Counted from the stretch's first letter, positions 5,713 to 14,764 are shown. The stretch is 49,777 nt of DNA from an uncultured Collinsella sp. (GCA_900755005.1 CAAEEX010000082.1:1-49777), one strand, 5' to 3'. Numbers and translations: made by a program. Notes: generated by a model from the letters alone, not told the origin.

Positions 5713-8073
5713 CTAAACGCGGCGCTTAAGCTGGGCTCCACCCTCACCGGGCATCAGGCGGCGCGCGTCGTAGACCGAGTCAACGCTGCTGATGGAGGCC
5801 AGCAGCGGATCCAGACCACTCGCGTCCGAGATCTCGACCATAAAGCGCAGGGTTGCAATACCCTCGCGGTTGGTCGACGTGGCGGCAGAAAGGATATTGC
5901 CGCCCGCATCGCCAATGGCAATGGTGACATCCTTGAGAAGGCCCATGCGGTCCAGGCACTCGACCACGATCTCGACCTGGAAGAGGGTGTCGGCAGCGCC
6001 GTCCCACTCCACTTCGATCATGCGCTCGGGATGCTCCATAAGACCCTTGACGTTGGGACAGTTGGCGCGATGCACCGAAACGCCACGACCGCGCGTGATG
6101 AAGCCGACGATGTCGTCGCCCGTCACGGGGTTGCAGCAATGAGCCAGACGGACCAGTAGGCCGCTGTTGCTCTCGCCCTTGACGATAATGCCGTTACTGG
6201 CGCTCTTGCCGCGCTTTTGCGGCTTGCGGTTGGAGCCGCGAGCAGGCTGCTTCACGACCTCGGCGATAGCCTCGGCCTTGGTGAGCTGTTCCTCGGGCTT
6301 GGGGTCCAAGATTTGCTCGACCTTATTGCCCACAGCGCGCGGGGCAACCTTGCCGGCGCCGACGGCGGCAAACAGGTCCTCGAGCTGCTTGAAGTTAAAC
6401 TGCTCCGCCACGGCGTTGAGCGCACGCGTCGAACGCGGCGTAGAAATGCCATAGCCACGCTTACGCAGGTCCTTGGCCAGCATATCGCGACCAGCAGCAG
6501 CGTCGTCGTCCTTGGTCGCAGCGGCAAAATAGCGGCGGATCTTTGACTTGGCGGAAGGTGTCTTAACGATCTTGAGCCAATCACGCGACGGCTTGGAACT
6601 CTTGTTAGTCAGAATCTCGACACGGTCACCCGTCTTAATCTCGTGCGTGAGCGGAGCCACCGCACCGTTGATTTTGGCGCCGACGCAATGGTTTCCCACC
6701 TCGGTGTGAACGGCGTAGGCAAAGTCGAGCGGCGTGGAGCCGGCACGAAGCGCCATGACCTCGCCCTTGGGCGTAAAGACAAAGATCTCCTGATCGAAGA
6801 GGTCGACCTTCAGCGAATGCAGGTATTCCTTGGCGTCGGTAATCTCATCAGACGCAGCCCAATCGAGCGAATGTTTGAGCCAGTTAATCTGGTCGTCCAG
6901 ACGCTGCGCATCGTTGGTCTTGGAGGCAGACGATCCGCCCGACTTCTTATATAGCCAGTGGGCGGCAATGCCGTACTCGGCCTGCTCATGCATCTCGTAG
7001 GTTCGAATCTGAATCTCGAGCGGGCGAGCCGTGGGGCCGATGACCGTCGTGTGGAGCGACTGGTAGTTATTGACCTTGGGCATGGCGATATAGTCTTTAA
7101 AGCGGCCGGGCATGGGGTGCCACAGCGTGTGCACCGCGCCGAGCGTGGAGTAGCAATCGCGCACCGAATGCGTGATGACGCGCAGTGCCACCAGGTCGTA
7201 GATCTCGGAGAATTCCTTGCCCTTGCGCTTCATCTTTTGGTAGATGGACCAATAGTGCTTGGAACGGCCGTTGATCTGGAAGTCTTCCAGGCCAATACGG
7301 TTGAGCTCGTCGGTGAGCGTCTTGATGGTCTCGGCCAGATAGCGCTCACGGACCTCGCGCGACTCCGCCACCATGCGTGCGATGCGCTGGTAGGCATCGG
7401 GCTCCAGGTAGAAGAAGGACAGGTCCTCGAGCTCCCATTTAATGGAGCTCATGCCCAGACGGTCGGCCAGGGGCGCGTACACGTCCATGGTCTCGCGAGC
7501 CTTAAACAGGCGACGGTCCTCACGCAGAGCGGCAAGGGTGCGCATGTTGTGCAGACGATCGGCAAGCTTAACGATAATGACGCGGATGTCCTTGGACATG
7601 GCGAGGAACATCTTGCGCAGCGTGAGGGCCTGCTTCTCGTCCATGCTGTCGACTTCGATGTTGGTGAGCTTGGTCACGCCATCGACGAGCTCGGCCACCG
7701 TATCGCCAAACAGGCCGGAAACATCGGCAAGCGAGGTCTCGGTATCCTCGACGGTATCGTGCAGCAGCGCGGCGCACACCACGTCACAGTCCATCTTGAG
7801 ATCGGCCAAAATGATGGCCACCTCGACGGGATGGTTGATGTACATCTCACCCGAGCGGCGCTTTTGGTTGCAGTGCTTCTCGGCAGCAAAGCAATAGGCC
7901 TGCTCCACCTTAGAAAAGTCGTCCTCATTCATATATTTGAGGCACAGGCGCTCCAGTTTGTCGTAGCTGTCCGCCATAATCTCGGGCGGCAGCTCATCGG
8001 CATGCTTATAGTGCTCCATCTCCGAGAACGGCTGGAGGGTGGAATCATGGGCGGTACGGGCTGCGGCATCCAT
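5713..8073 (-). CDS. rel: bifunctional (p)ppGpp synthetase/hydrolase Rel
   Basis: Makes and degrades the stringent-response alarmone (p)ppGpp. The 786 residues hold the full long-RSH layout. The N-terminal HD hydrolase domain has YINHPVEVA and LLHDTVEDTE, both intact. The synthetase domain has GRFKDYIAMPK followed by NNYQSLHTTV. A TGS domain follows (VFTPKGEVMALRAGSTPLDFAY), then the Cys-containing AHCCNPVTGDDIVGF segment and a C-terminal ACT domain. The RFKD motif is the RxKD type of bifunctional enzymes and SpoT, not the EFDD of synthetase-only RelA. The gene starts 15 nt after the recJ-helicase stop and has AAGGGG 8 nt before the ATG, so the two are probably one operon. Confidence 0.95.
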   Translation of the reverse strand: MDAAARTAHDSTLQPFSEMEHYKHADELPPEIMADSYDKLERLCLKYMNEDDFSKVEQAYCFAAEKHCNQKRRSGEMYINHPVEVAIILADLKMDCDVVCAALLHDTVEDTETSLADVSGLFGDTVAELVDGVTKLTNIEVDSMDEKQALTLRKMFLAMSKDIRVIIVKLADRLHNMRTLAALREDRRLFKARETMDVYAPLADRLGMSSIKWELEDLSFFYLEPDAYQRIARMVAESREVRERYLAETIKTLTDELNRIGLEDFQINGRSKHYWSIYQKMKRKGKEFSEIYDLVALRVITHSVRDCYSTLGAVHTLWHPMPGRFKDYIAMPKVNNYQSLHTTVIGPTARPLEIQIRTYEMHEQAEYGIAAHWLYKKSGGSSASKTNDAQRLDDQINWLKHSLDWAASDEITDAKEYLHSLKVDLFDQEIFVFTPKGEVMALRAGSTPLDFAYAVHTEVGNHCVGAKINGAVAPLTHEIKTGDRVEILTNKSSKPSRDWLKIVKTPSAKSKIRRYFAAATKDDDAAAGRDMLAKDLRKRGYGISTPRSTRALNAVAEQFNFKQLEDLFAAVGAGKVAPRAVGNKVEQILDPKPEEQLTKAEAIAEVVKQPARGSNRKPQKRGKSASNGIIVKGESNSGLLVRLAHCCNPVTGDDIVGFITRGRGVSVHRANCPNVKGLMEHPERMIEVEWDGAADTLFQVEIVVECLDRMGLLKDVTIAIGDAGGNILSAATSTNREGIATLRFMVEISDASGLDPLLASISSVDSVYDARRLMPGEGGAQLKRRV

Positions 8074-8088
8074 CGAGGTCCCCTTCCC

Positions 8089-11000
8089 CTAGGCCCGCGG
8101 TACGATCGGGCGGTTAACTTTGGCTAGCATATCAGAAGCGCACGAATCGAGCGCCCAACTCCGGAAAGCCGAGAACTCCATGCGCGAGCGCAAGCCCTCC
8201 AAATAGCGAATTGACCTGCTCAATTGCACACGGCCGGGGTTTTCGGCCATCGCGATGCGACGGGTGTCGTCAAACCCCGAAACGCGACAGAAACCAAGCT
8301 CTTCGAAGATTCCCAGGCCACTTTCCACCGAGCGCTCGTCGACCGGCGTGCGAGCATCGATGGCAAGGCACATCTGCGCGATGTCGATATCGCTTGCGCA
8401 GAATGAATCATCCCCGGTCTTACCGCGGTTGGAGCGCCACATGGTCTGCAACGCACGATAGAGTGTGACGAGTTCGTCGCGCTCGGGTGCGTAGCAGTCG
8501 AGCAGGCGCTCGTTGATGCGGGCGTCGCGCGACGAATAGAGCAGGTGGATCACGGCGGGCTGTCCGTCACGACCGGCACGCCCGCTCATCTGGTTGAACT
8601 CAATGGCGCCAAACGGCATGTGGTACAGCACGACATGGCGGATATCGGGCAGATTGACACCCTCGCCAAAGGCAGAGGTCGAGACGATGCAGCTGAGGCT
8701 TCCGTCTCGGAATGCTTCCTCCACGCGGCGGCGATCGGAGCGCGCAAGCCCCGCGTTATAGAACGCGATATGGGTTGCGCAATCGGGCACACGCTTGCGC
8801 AACGTCTTGGCGAGCGCCACGGACTGGTCGCGCGAATTGACGTAAATGACGGTCTTCTCCCCCGTCGCCACGATCGACACCAAACGGTTCTCGCGGCTCG
8901 CAAGGTCGCGGTCGTCCTCGAGCTGCAGGTTCTCGCGCACCGTCTCGTCGACCACCGTGCGAGTAATCGGCAGCATGCGGGCAAGCTCGGCCACGACCGG
9001 AGCCGTCGCGGTGGCCGTCGCAGCCATAACAACCGGGTCGCCCAGGGCTTTGAGGATATCGGGCATGTCGAGATAGGCGCTGCGGTCGCCGCCCTTGGCA
9101 AGGCCGGCGTGGTGCGCCTCATCGATAACGACAAAGCCGATGCGGCCCGAACGCGCGAAGCGGTCACGGTGGATAGATAGGAACTCGGGCGTCGTGAGCA
9201 CGATACCGGTGCGGCCCGAAGCTAGGCCGGCGAACACATCATCGCGTGCGGCCTCCACGGTCTCGCCGGTCAGCACGCCAACGCCAATGCCAAGCGCTGC
9301 CATCGTCGACGAGAGGTGATAGGCCTGGTCGGCAACAAGCGCGCGCAGCGGATAGACAAAGATGCTCGCACGTCCGCGAAGGACAGCCTCGCGCGCAGCA
9401 TGTACATGGAAGATGAGAGACTTGCCGCGGCCCGTTCCCATAACGGCCAAGACGCTCTGGTGGTCGGCCAAGGCATCGAGCGCCTCAACCTGCGCGCGGT
9501 GCGGCTGGTTCGATCCGATAAAGCTATGGATAAGCGAGCGCGTGAGCTCGGTATAGGAAAGCTGGGCGAGCGTCTCGCGCTTACGCGACTCCAGGCGCAG
9601 GCCGGAATCCGCCGGCTGCACGCCACGACGAAGCTCGCATGCCGGATCATCGACGCTGGGCAGCGTGGTATCGCGAACCAGAACATCCTTGATCATGAGC
9701 TTGGGCTTCACACGCCCCTGCCAATGCTCGGCAACGGCCTCGAACACCAAGTCGACAGCGCTATCGCAGTTGATGAGCTTATCGATTTGCGGCACGCGGA
9801 ACATAATGGCCGGCACACTCGCGGCGCCATCGGTCGCCACAAAGCGCATGTGCTCGCCGGTTTTGCCCACCACGGCGCGGTCGCACATCGTCACGCCCTC
9901 GGCAGCCAGCAGCGGCACCTTGTTGCCCTGGCCAAACGGCTCAAGACGGGAGATCTGCTCGATGGTCTCGATATTCAGCTCGGAAAGGTCGACGGTGGCG
10001 GCGACCTCGTCGGTGTCTTCAAAGTCCTCGGCGGAAAGCTCCGATAGCACGGCGGAAAGGCGGCGGCGGAACTCATCGAGCTTGGATGCCTCGATGGTCA
10101 CACCCACCGCACCGGCATGTCCGCCGCGACGAATCAGCAGGTCGGAACAACGCTCGACGGCGTCAAACAGGTTAACTTTGCCCACCGAGCGACCAGAGCC
10201 GCGCGCGATACCGTCCTCGATCGAGAACAGCAGCGCCGGCACGTGATAGCGATTGGTCAAGCGGCTCGCCACGATGCCTTTGACGCCCTCGTGCCAGCCC
10301 TCGCCGCCCACGACGATTGCGCGCCCGCCGTCATAAGTCTCCTCGACCTTCGCCATGGCATCGCGCGTGAGCTCCGCCTCGATCTCACGGCGTTGGCGAT
10401 TGATTTCCTCGAGCTCGGCTGCCAGTGCACTTGCTTCGATAGGATCACGGGCAAGCAGCAGGTCGAGCGCCAGCTTGGGATCAGCCATGCGGCCGGCAGC
10501 ATTCAGACGAGGGATGAGCGAAAACGACAGGCCGTCGGCCGTAATGGTAGAAAGGTCGGCCTTGGCAAGTGCGGCAAGCGCGATATAGCCGGGACGGGCC
10601 GTCACGCGCATCTGCTGGATGCCCTCGGCGACCAGTGCGCGATTCTCGGGCGTGAGCGGCATCATGTCGGACACGGTGCCCAGCGCCGCGACCTCGATCA
10701 GCGAACGCCAATACGACGGCTTGCCCAAACGCTCGCCCAGGACCTGCACCAGCTTGAGTGCCACGCCGGCACCGGCAAGCTCGCGCGAGGGGCCCTCGTC
10801 CTCGAGCTTGGGGTCGGTCAGGGGCACGCCCTGCGGCACCTGGTCGGAGGGCTCGTGATGGTCCGTGACCACCAAATCGATTCCCAGGCTCTCCAAATAG
10901 GAAACCTCTTCCTTGGCGGCAATGCCGTTATCGACGGTCACGATCAACTGGGGGCGAGCGAGCTCGTTAACGCGGTCGAGCGCCGCGCGCGAGAGACCGT

Positions 11001-11376
11001 AGCCCTCGTCAAAGCGATGCGGAATAAACGGCGTGACATCGGCGCCAAACGTGCGCAGTGCCTCGGTTAACAGGCAGGTCGACGTAATACCGTCAACGTC
11101 AAAATCGCCAAAGACCGCGATGTGCTCGTGGTTGCGAATAGCACGCTCGACGCGGTCGGCAACGACCGACATGCCCGGGATAATGAGTGGGTCGGCCCAG
11201 TCGCGATCGAGCGAAGGCGTCAAAAACAGCTGGCCTTCTTCGATGGATGTAATGCCGTGCGCAACCATAATGCGCGCCACCAGCCCGGGTATTCCCAGGC
11301 CAGCCGAAAGCTCCTTTTCGAGTTCGGGGTTTTGCTGAGCGACCGCCCAGCGATGCGTCGTCTTAAGCGATGACAT
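8089..11376 (-). CDS. recJ: RecJ single-strand exonuclease fused to an SF2 (RecQ-like) helicase
   Basis: An approximately 1,095-residue fusion. The N-terminal part (about 1-560) is RecJ, the 5'-3' single-strand DNA exonuclease of recombination and mismatch repair. It has GDFDVDG near residue 92, VTVDNG, VTDHH, the LIPRLNAAGRM motif, and the DHHA1 segment with RRGGHAGAVG. The C-terminal part (about 620-1095) is a helicase with MGTGRGKS (Walker A), VIDEAHH (DEAH box), TATATA, and the RecQ-type motif VI in QMSGRAGRDGQ. RecJ and RecQ act together in bacteria, so the fusion would unwind and degrade one strand with one polypeptide. An in-frame GTG at 11421 would add 15 residues. I prefer the ATG at 11376, which follows GGGGG. 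Confidence 0.9.
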   Translation of the reverse strand: MSSLKTTHRWAVAQQNPELEKELSAGLGIPGLVARIMVAHGITSIEEGQLFLTPSLDRDWADPLIIPGMSVVADRVERAIRNHEHIAVFGDFDVDGITSTCLLTEALRTFGADVTPFIPHRFDEGYGLSRAALDRVNELARPQLIVTVDNGIAAKEEVSYLESLGIDLVVTDHHEPSDQVPQGVPLTDPKLEDEGPSRELAGAGVALKLVQVLGERLGKPSYWRSLIEVAALGTVSDMMPLTPENRALVAEGIQQMRVTARPGYIALAALAKADLSTITADGLSFSLIPRLNAAGRMADPKLALDLLLARDPIEASALAAELEEINRQRREIEAELTRDAMAKVEETYDGGRAIVVGGEGWHEGVKGIVASRLTNRYHVPALLFSIEDGIARGSGRSVGKVNLFDAVERCSDLLIRRGGHAGAVGVTIEASKLDEFRRRLSAVLSELSAEDFEDTDEVAATVDLSELNIETIEQISRLEPFGQGNKVPLLAAEGVTMCDRAVVGKTGEHMRFVATDGAASVPAIMFRVPQIDKLINCDSAVDLVFEAVAEHWQGRVKPKLMIKDVLVRDTTLPSVDDPACELRRGVQPADSGLRLESRKRETLAQLSYTELTRSLIHSFIGSNQPHRAQVEALDALADHQSVLAVMGTGRGKSLIFHVHAAREAVLRGRASIFVYPLRALVADQAYHLSSTMAALGIGVGVLTGETVEAARDDVFAGLASGRTGIVLTTPEFLSIHRDRFARSGRIGFVVIDEAHHAGLAKGGDRSAYLDMPDILKALGDPVVMAATATATAPVVAELARMLPITRTVVDETVRENLQLEDDRDLASRENRLVSIVATGEKTVIYVNSRDQSVALAKTLRKRVPDCATHIAFYNAGLARSDRRRVEEAFRDGSLSCIVSTSAFGEGVNLPDIRHVVLYHMPFGAIEFNQMSGRAGRDGQPAVIHLLYSSRDARINERLLDCYAPERDELVTLYRALQTMWRSNRGKTGDDSFCASDIDIAQMCLAIDARTPVDERSVESGLGIFEELGFCRVSGFDDTRRIAMAENPGRVQLSRSIRYLEGLRSRMEFSAFRSWALDSCASDMLAKVNRPIVPRA

Positions 11377-11484
11377 AGGCGCCCACCCCCGATAGGGGCA
11401 GGTCGCCGCGATACCTCTCACGGTTCATAGCGATGAGTCCTCTGTGTATGCCCGCTTCGGCAGGCAGATCTGTTGAACGGATTT

Positions 11485-11511
11485 ATTATACCGTGCGGCA
11501 CGGACGTACAA
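11485..11511 (-). promoter_or_regulatory. probable promoter of recJ-rel
   Basis: On the minus strand, a perfect -10 TATAAT (11490-11485) follows TTGTAC (11511-11506) with a 15-nt spacer, which is shorter than the usual 16-18. It lies about 110 nt before the recJ start. Confidence 0.45.
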
Positions 11512-11569
11512 CGTCCAGCACGCCGCGGTTTCGATAAACGAGGGCGGTAATAACCTCGAAATATTCGAG
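11502..11569. promoter_or_regulatory. two palindromes in the recJ/symporter divergent region
   Basis: GGACGT-ACA-ACGTCC at 11502-11516 covers the -35 element of the recJ promoter. CTCGAA-ATA-TTCGAG at 11555-11569 lies 83 nt before the symporter start. Both are perfect 6+3+6 inverted repeats with the size of dimeric repressor operators. Which protein binds them, if any, is unknown. Confidence 0.4.
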
Positions 11570-11651
11570 CGTTTCTGACGCACGGACGCATGCGAGCGTC
11601 TAGCATATCCATTCAAAACGGGTTCACGGGCAAAGGGAGTCACAAGCGCAT

Positions 11652-12650
11652 ATGAAGCAATGGGTTGGACTGGGCAAGTTTCTCGCGGGGCACATGCAGG
11701 TCATCGTTCCGATTTGCATGGCACTCGGCGTGCTCTTTCCCCAACAGATTGGCGTACTCAAGCCCATCGTTCCCACCTTGTTTGCCTTTATGACGTTTCA
11801 GGGTGCGCTCAGCAACACCTTTCACCAGGTAACCGAGGTGTTCCGCCGTCCGTTGCACCTAGTCTTGGCGCTGCTCGTCTCGGCGGTGCTTATTCCCATC
11901 GCGGCGTATGCCATGGGGTCACTCTTCTTTGGCTCCAACCCCAACCTTGTCTGCGGCATTGTGCTCGAATACAGCGTGCCCGTGGCCGTCACCGCTTTTA
12001 TGTGGATCAGCATGTTCGGCGGCAACGGCCCGCTCGCGCTCACCATCATCCTGACGTCCTCGGTCATCTCACCTGTGACGATTCCGCTTACGCTCAAGCT
12101 CCTGCTGGGCGCCACCGTCTCGATCGACGTGCCGAGCATGATGCAGAACATGGCCTTTATGATCGCCATCCCCGCTGTGCTCGGTATTGCCATCAATGAA
12201 CTCACGCGCGGCTGGGGCCACGAGAAACTCTCTCCCGTGCTCTCGCCCGCCTGCAAGTTCATGATGATGGGCGTCATCGCGTCCAACTCCACCGCTATGA
12301 GCGAGTACGTGCTGCACATAAACGCGGTGCGCCTGGAAGTCGCCCTCTTTATTTTGGTCTTCGCCATCAGCGGCTTTGTCGTCGGTTTTCTGGTCGCACG
12401 TGCGCTGCATCTGCCATATAGCGAGACGACTACCATGTGCTTTACCTGCGGCATGCGCAACATCTCTTCGGGTGCCGTCATCGCCACGCAGTACTTTCCG
12501 GGCGAGGTCGTGTTCCCCGTCATGTGCGGCACGCTGTTTCAGCAGGTGCTGGCCTCGATTATCGGGCATCTCTTTGAGTGCCTAACCTGCGAGGAGCGCA
12601 CCAAACAGCGCAAGCGGGTCGAAGCCGGCCGCGACGCCATGGCGCGCTAG
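11652..12650 (+). CDS. bile acid:sodium symporter (BASS) family transporter
   Basis: A 332-residue integral membrane protein with about nine or ten hydrophobic segments. It belongs to the BASS/SBF fold of Na+-coupled transporters of organic anions. Family-like features are the Gly/Pro-rich LEYSVPVAVTAFMW region and, towards the C-terminus, CFTCGMRNISSGAVIA, which matches the GxRNxxxG-type motif of the second half. Bacterial members carry bile acids, pantothenate, 2-keto acids or other anions, so bile acid is only one option, although it suits a gut organism. The gene is divergent from recJ and convergent with the GalT-like gene. The SD (AAGGGAG) is about 12 nt from the ATG, which is rather far. 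Confidence 0.8.
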   Translation: MKQWVGLGKFLAGHMQVIVPICMALGVLFPQQIGVLKPIVPTLFAFMTFQGALSNTFHQVTEVFRRPLHLVLALLVSAVLIPIAAYAMGSLFFGSNPNLVCGIVLEYSVPVAVTAFMWISMFGGNGPLALTIILTSSVISPVTIPLTLKLLLGATVSIDVPSMMQNMAFMIAIPAVLGIAINELTRGWGHEKLSPVLSPACKFMMMGVIASNSTAMSEYVLHINAVRLEVALFILVFAISGFVVGFLVARALHLPYSETTTMCFTCGMRNISSGAVIATQYFPGEVVFPVMCGTLFQQVLASIIGHLFECLTCEERTKQRKRVEAGRDAMAR

Positions 12651-12680
12651 GCTGTCCGCATTACGCGGGTGTTAGTCTTG

Positions 12681-13478
12681 CTATACGAGCGTTTCCAGAT
12701 GCGCACGCAGACGCTCAGCATCGATATCGAGCGTCGTCTCGGCATTGACTTGGGCCAAACGATAGCCGACAAAGTAGGGCGAAACCACCCAACGCGGCAG
12801 CGCCTTGGCAATGGTCCGACCGCCCAGGTGATAGAAGAACAAGTTGTACGACTCTGCGCGACCACCGTGGTGCTCGTTTAGGATATAGCGCAGAGCTACC
12901 TGGATCGCATCGGCAAAGAGATCCGCCTCGGCTTGGTCTCGTGCGTCATCGCTGGCGGCGATTCCCTGCGGGGCTGAAACGTTGATCTCAAAGAACCCCA
13001 TGATCGGTTCGGTTGAGATATTGACCGAGATTCTCCCCTGTTGCCAGACATTGATGCCTTCGAAATTGGCAGAAGTCAGCGAAGTGTAGCCGTCTTCCTG
13101 CTCCAAACCCACAATCTGCATGTGCGGATGAACGAGACTACCGCCCGAGAGCGGACCCTTGTTCTTGTACATGAGAACGCTGCGATACTGCTGTGAATCG
13201 ATCATCTGCTGCCAGCAACCCAGGGCAAACCGCATCACATGGTGGAGTTCATCCGGCTCATAGATCACCAGGTCGGCATCGTGATCGGCCGACTCGATCA
13301 GCACGGTTTGACGGGTGGCGCGCAGGGTCTTGAACTTATTCTCGAGCCAGATGCAGTCGCCATCGCGCCGGATGATATCGGCAAGTTCCTCGGTATCGCA
13401 AAAGGGACACGCGGTGCCAGGGCGCCGGTTGTCGTCGGGCTTACCGTTCGCCTGCTGAACGTCAAATACCAGCGCCAC
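12681..13478 (-). CDS. GalT/HIT-like protein (DUF4931 type)
   Basis: A 265-residue protein related to galactose-1-phosphate uridylyltransferases and other HIT-superfamily nucleotidyl transferases. CPFC near residue 24 is a zinc-binding pair. GGSLVHPHMQIVG carries the H-x-H-x-Q catalytic signature. It is shorter than true GalT (about 350 residues) and resembles the DUF4931 group, so the sugar phosphate or nucleotide substrate is uncertain. It starts at GTG, with GGAGGCG overlapping the end of cutC, and only 3 nt separate the two genes, so translation is probably coupled. Confidence 0.75.
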   Translation of the reverse strand: MALVFDVQQANGKPDDNRRPGTACPFCDTEELADIIRRDGDCIWLENKFKTLRATRQTVLIESADHDADLVIYEPDELHHVMRFALGCWQQMIDSQQYRSVLMYKNKGPLSGGSLVHPHMQIVGLEQEDGYTSLTSANFEGINVWQQGRISVNISTEPIMGFFEINVSAPQGIAASDDARDQAEADLFADAIQVALRYILNEHHGGRAESYNLFFYHLGGRTIAKALPRWVVSPYFVGYRLAQVNAETTLDIDAERLRAHLETLV

Positions 13479-13481
13479 GGG

Positions 13482-14159
13482 TTACGCCTCCAGCGGCACG
13501 ATCTTGGTGCCATGGAGCTCGGAGACGCTCAATGCCGCCGCCACGGTATCGCGGTTGGCCGTAGAAATGCCGCCGCCGGGAAGGATGGTCAGGCGGTCGC
13601 CCGCATACTCGACAAGACGCGACAGGTGCTCCAGGTTGTCCTCGATCGGCGTTCCGGCAGCACCACCATGCGTCAGGATGCGCGTGATGCCGCAGTCGGC
13701 GAGTGTGTCAATGGCGTCCAGCTGAGCCTCGGGCGAGAGCTGGTCAAAGGCCATGTGGAAGGTGATATCGATGGCCCCGCGCTTGCACTCCTCGGTCGCG
13801 CAGCCCGTAGCCATCACGAGGGCGCCGAGGGTGAGCTCGTTGAGCGCCCAGCCGCCGGCACAGGGCTTGCAGCAGCCAAAGACCAGGCCGTCAACGCCGG
13901 CGCTCACGGCAAGACCCAAGTCCATCTCCATCATGCGCAGCTCGTCCTGGTTGTAGTGAAAGTCACCGCCACGCGGGCGAATCATGCACATCACTCGCGC
14001 GTCATGCTCGTGAGCATAGCTGACCGTAGTGCTGATAACGCCGGCCGAGGGCGTGGTACCACCGACGGCAAGGTTGTCGCACAACTCGATGCGCTTAGCA
14101 CCGGCATCGATAGCCGCCGGCACACGCTCAAAGTTCTCGGCACAAAACTCGTACAGCAT
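13482..14159 (-). CDS. cutC: CutC family protein
   Basis: A TIM-barrel protein of about 225 residues, named for copper homeostasis in E. coli although its biochemical role is unclear. Family motifs are AGAKRIELCDNLAVGGTTPS, VMCMIRPRGGDFHY, GVDGLVFG, FHMAFD, ITRILTHGG and ILPGGGI. A longer frame begins at 14198, but the conserved family start is MLYEFC. The ATG at 14159 follows GGGGGC, so that start is used. It forms an operon with the GalT-like gene. Confidence 0.9.
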   Translation of the reverse strand: MLYEFCAENFERVPAAIDAGAKRIELCDNLAVGGTTPSAGVISTTVSYAHEHDARVMCMIRPRGGDFHYNQDELRMMEMDLGLAVSAGVDGLVFGCCKPCAGGWALNELTLGALVMATGCATEECKRGAIDITFHMAFDQLSPEAQLDAIDTLADCGITRILTHGGAAGTPIEDNLEHLSRLVEYAGDRLTILPGGGISTANRDTVAAALSVSELHGTKIVPLEA

Positions 14160-14244
14160 AGATAGCCCCCAGGAGACATTTCGATTTTCACACGGCATTG
14201 TCGCACGTTAAATAGCAACCCGCACGATGGAACAAAACCTTGAC

Positions 14245-14347
14245 AAGGAGTGTCCCAAAGTGCCGGCACATAAGGAACGTCCCCAGGTGCCACCTTGAGC
14301 GATGGGTACTCATTTAAGTACGTCCCCAATGAGTACCCGCAGGGGAC
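14245..14347. repeat. short repeats with competing stem-loops upstream of padR
   Basis: A 20-nt motif (AAGGAGTGTCCCAAAGTGCC at 14245) recurs with changes at 14272-14291 and partly at 14316-14331. An 11-bp perfect inverted repeat joins 14304-14314 with 14328-14338. An alternative 6-bp stem joins 14322-14327 with 14342-14347 and cannot form at the same time. The GTCCCC-rich composition resembles other intergenic repeats of this window. All of it lies upstream of the padR promoter, so it is probably not part of the padR mRNA. Confidence 0.6.
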
Positions 14348-14377
14348 AGACAGACCGGACTCCCTATACGACAACTG

Positions 14378-14406
14378 TTGACATCATATACTATGTGTCA
14401 TATAGT
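14378..14406 (+). promoter_or_regulatory. strong promoter of the padR operon
   Basis: TTGACA at 14378-14383, a 17-nt spacer, then TATAGT at 14401-14406. This is the best sigma-70/SigA-type match in the window, 37 nt before the padR ATG. Confidence 0.8.
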
Positions 14407-14425
14407 AGGTGTTACACAGTATACT
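14389..14425. promoter_or_regulatory. probable PadR operator
   Basis: TACTAT and ATAGTA form an inverted repeat (14389-14394/14402-14407) with a 7-nt spacer that overlaps the -10 box. A second palindrome AGTATACT lies at 14418-14425. The shared core ATACTA occurs twice, 33 nt apart. PadR-family repressors commonly bind such AT-rich dyads in their own promoter, so autorepression is likely. Confidence 0.55.
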
Positions 14426-14443
14426 ACGAAAGGAGGTGTGCGG

Positions 14444-14764
14444 ATGGAGGCACAGATGAAGCGCGGCTTCCTCGAGGCCTGCGTGCTCGCGGCCGTCTCG
14501 GGCGAGGAATCCTACGGCTATCAGATCGTGAAGGACGTGCCCGCGAGTATGGGGCTCACGGAATCCACGCTCTATCCGTTGCTCAAGCGCCTGGAGAAGG
14601 CGGGCTGCATCACCGCGCGCTCCGCCGAGCACAACGGGCGGCTGCGGAGGTACTACCGCATCACGGACGCCGGGCGCGAGCGTATCGCCGAGTTCCTCGC
14701 CGAATGGCCATCCGTGCAGGAGATCTACCGTTACGTGGAGGGGGCGCACCATGACGCGCGATGA
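14444..14764 (+). CDS. PadR family transcriptional regulator
   Basis: A 106-residue winged-helix repressor. The N-terminal MKRGFLEACVLAAVSGEESYGYQI and the wing segment LTESTLYPLLKRLEKAGCITAR are characteristic of PadR, followed by RRYYRITDAGRERI. It is of the small type that ends soon after the DNA-binding domain plus one dimerisation helix. AAAGGAGGT stands 6 nt before the ATG, so I rejected an upstream frame extension to 14378. The last 14 nt overlap the DUF1700 gene. This pairing is a recurrent module in which the regulator controls a membrane-anchored HAAS/DUF1700 protein and a DUF4097 protein in envelope stress-like settings. Confidence 0.9.
   Translation: MEAQMKRGFLEACVLAAVSGEESYGYQIVKDVPASMGLTESTLYPLLKRLEKAGCITARSAEHNGRLRRYYRITDAGRERIAEFLAEWPSVQEIYRYVEGAHHDAR

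Noticed and set aside
6958..8127. A 389-codon plus-strand frame opposite rel
   Set aside because: Shadow of the rel gene. Low-complexity His/Gly/Leu composition and no plausible ribosome-binding site.
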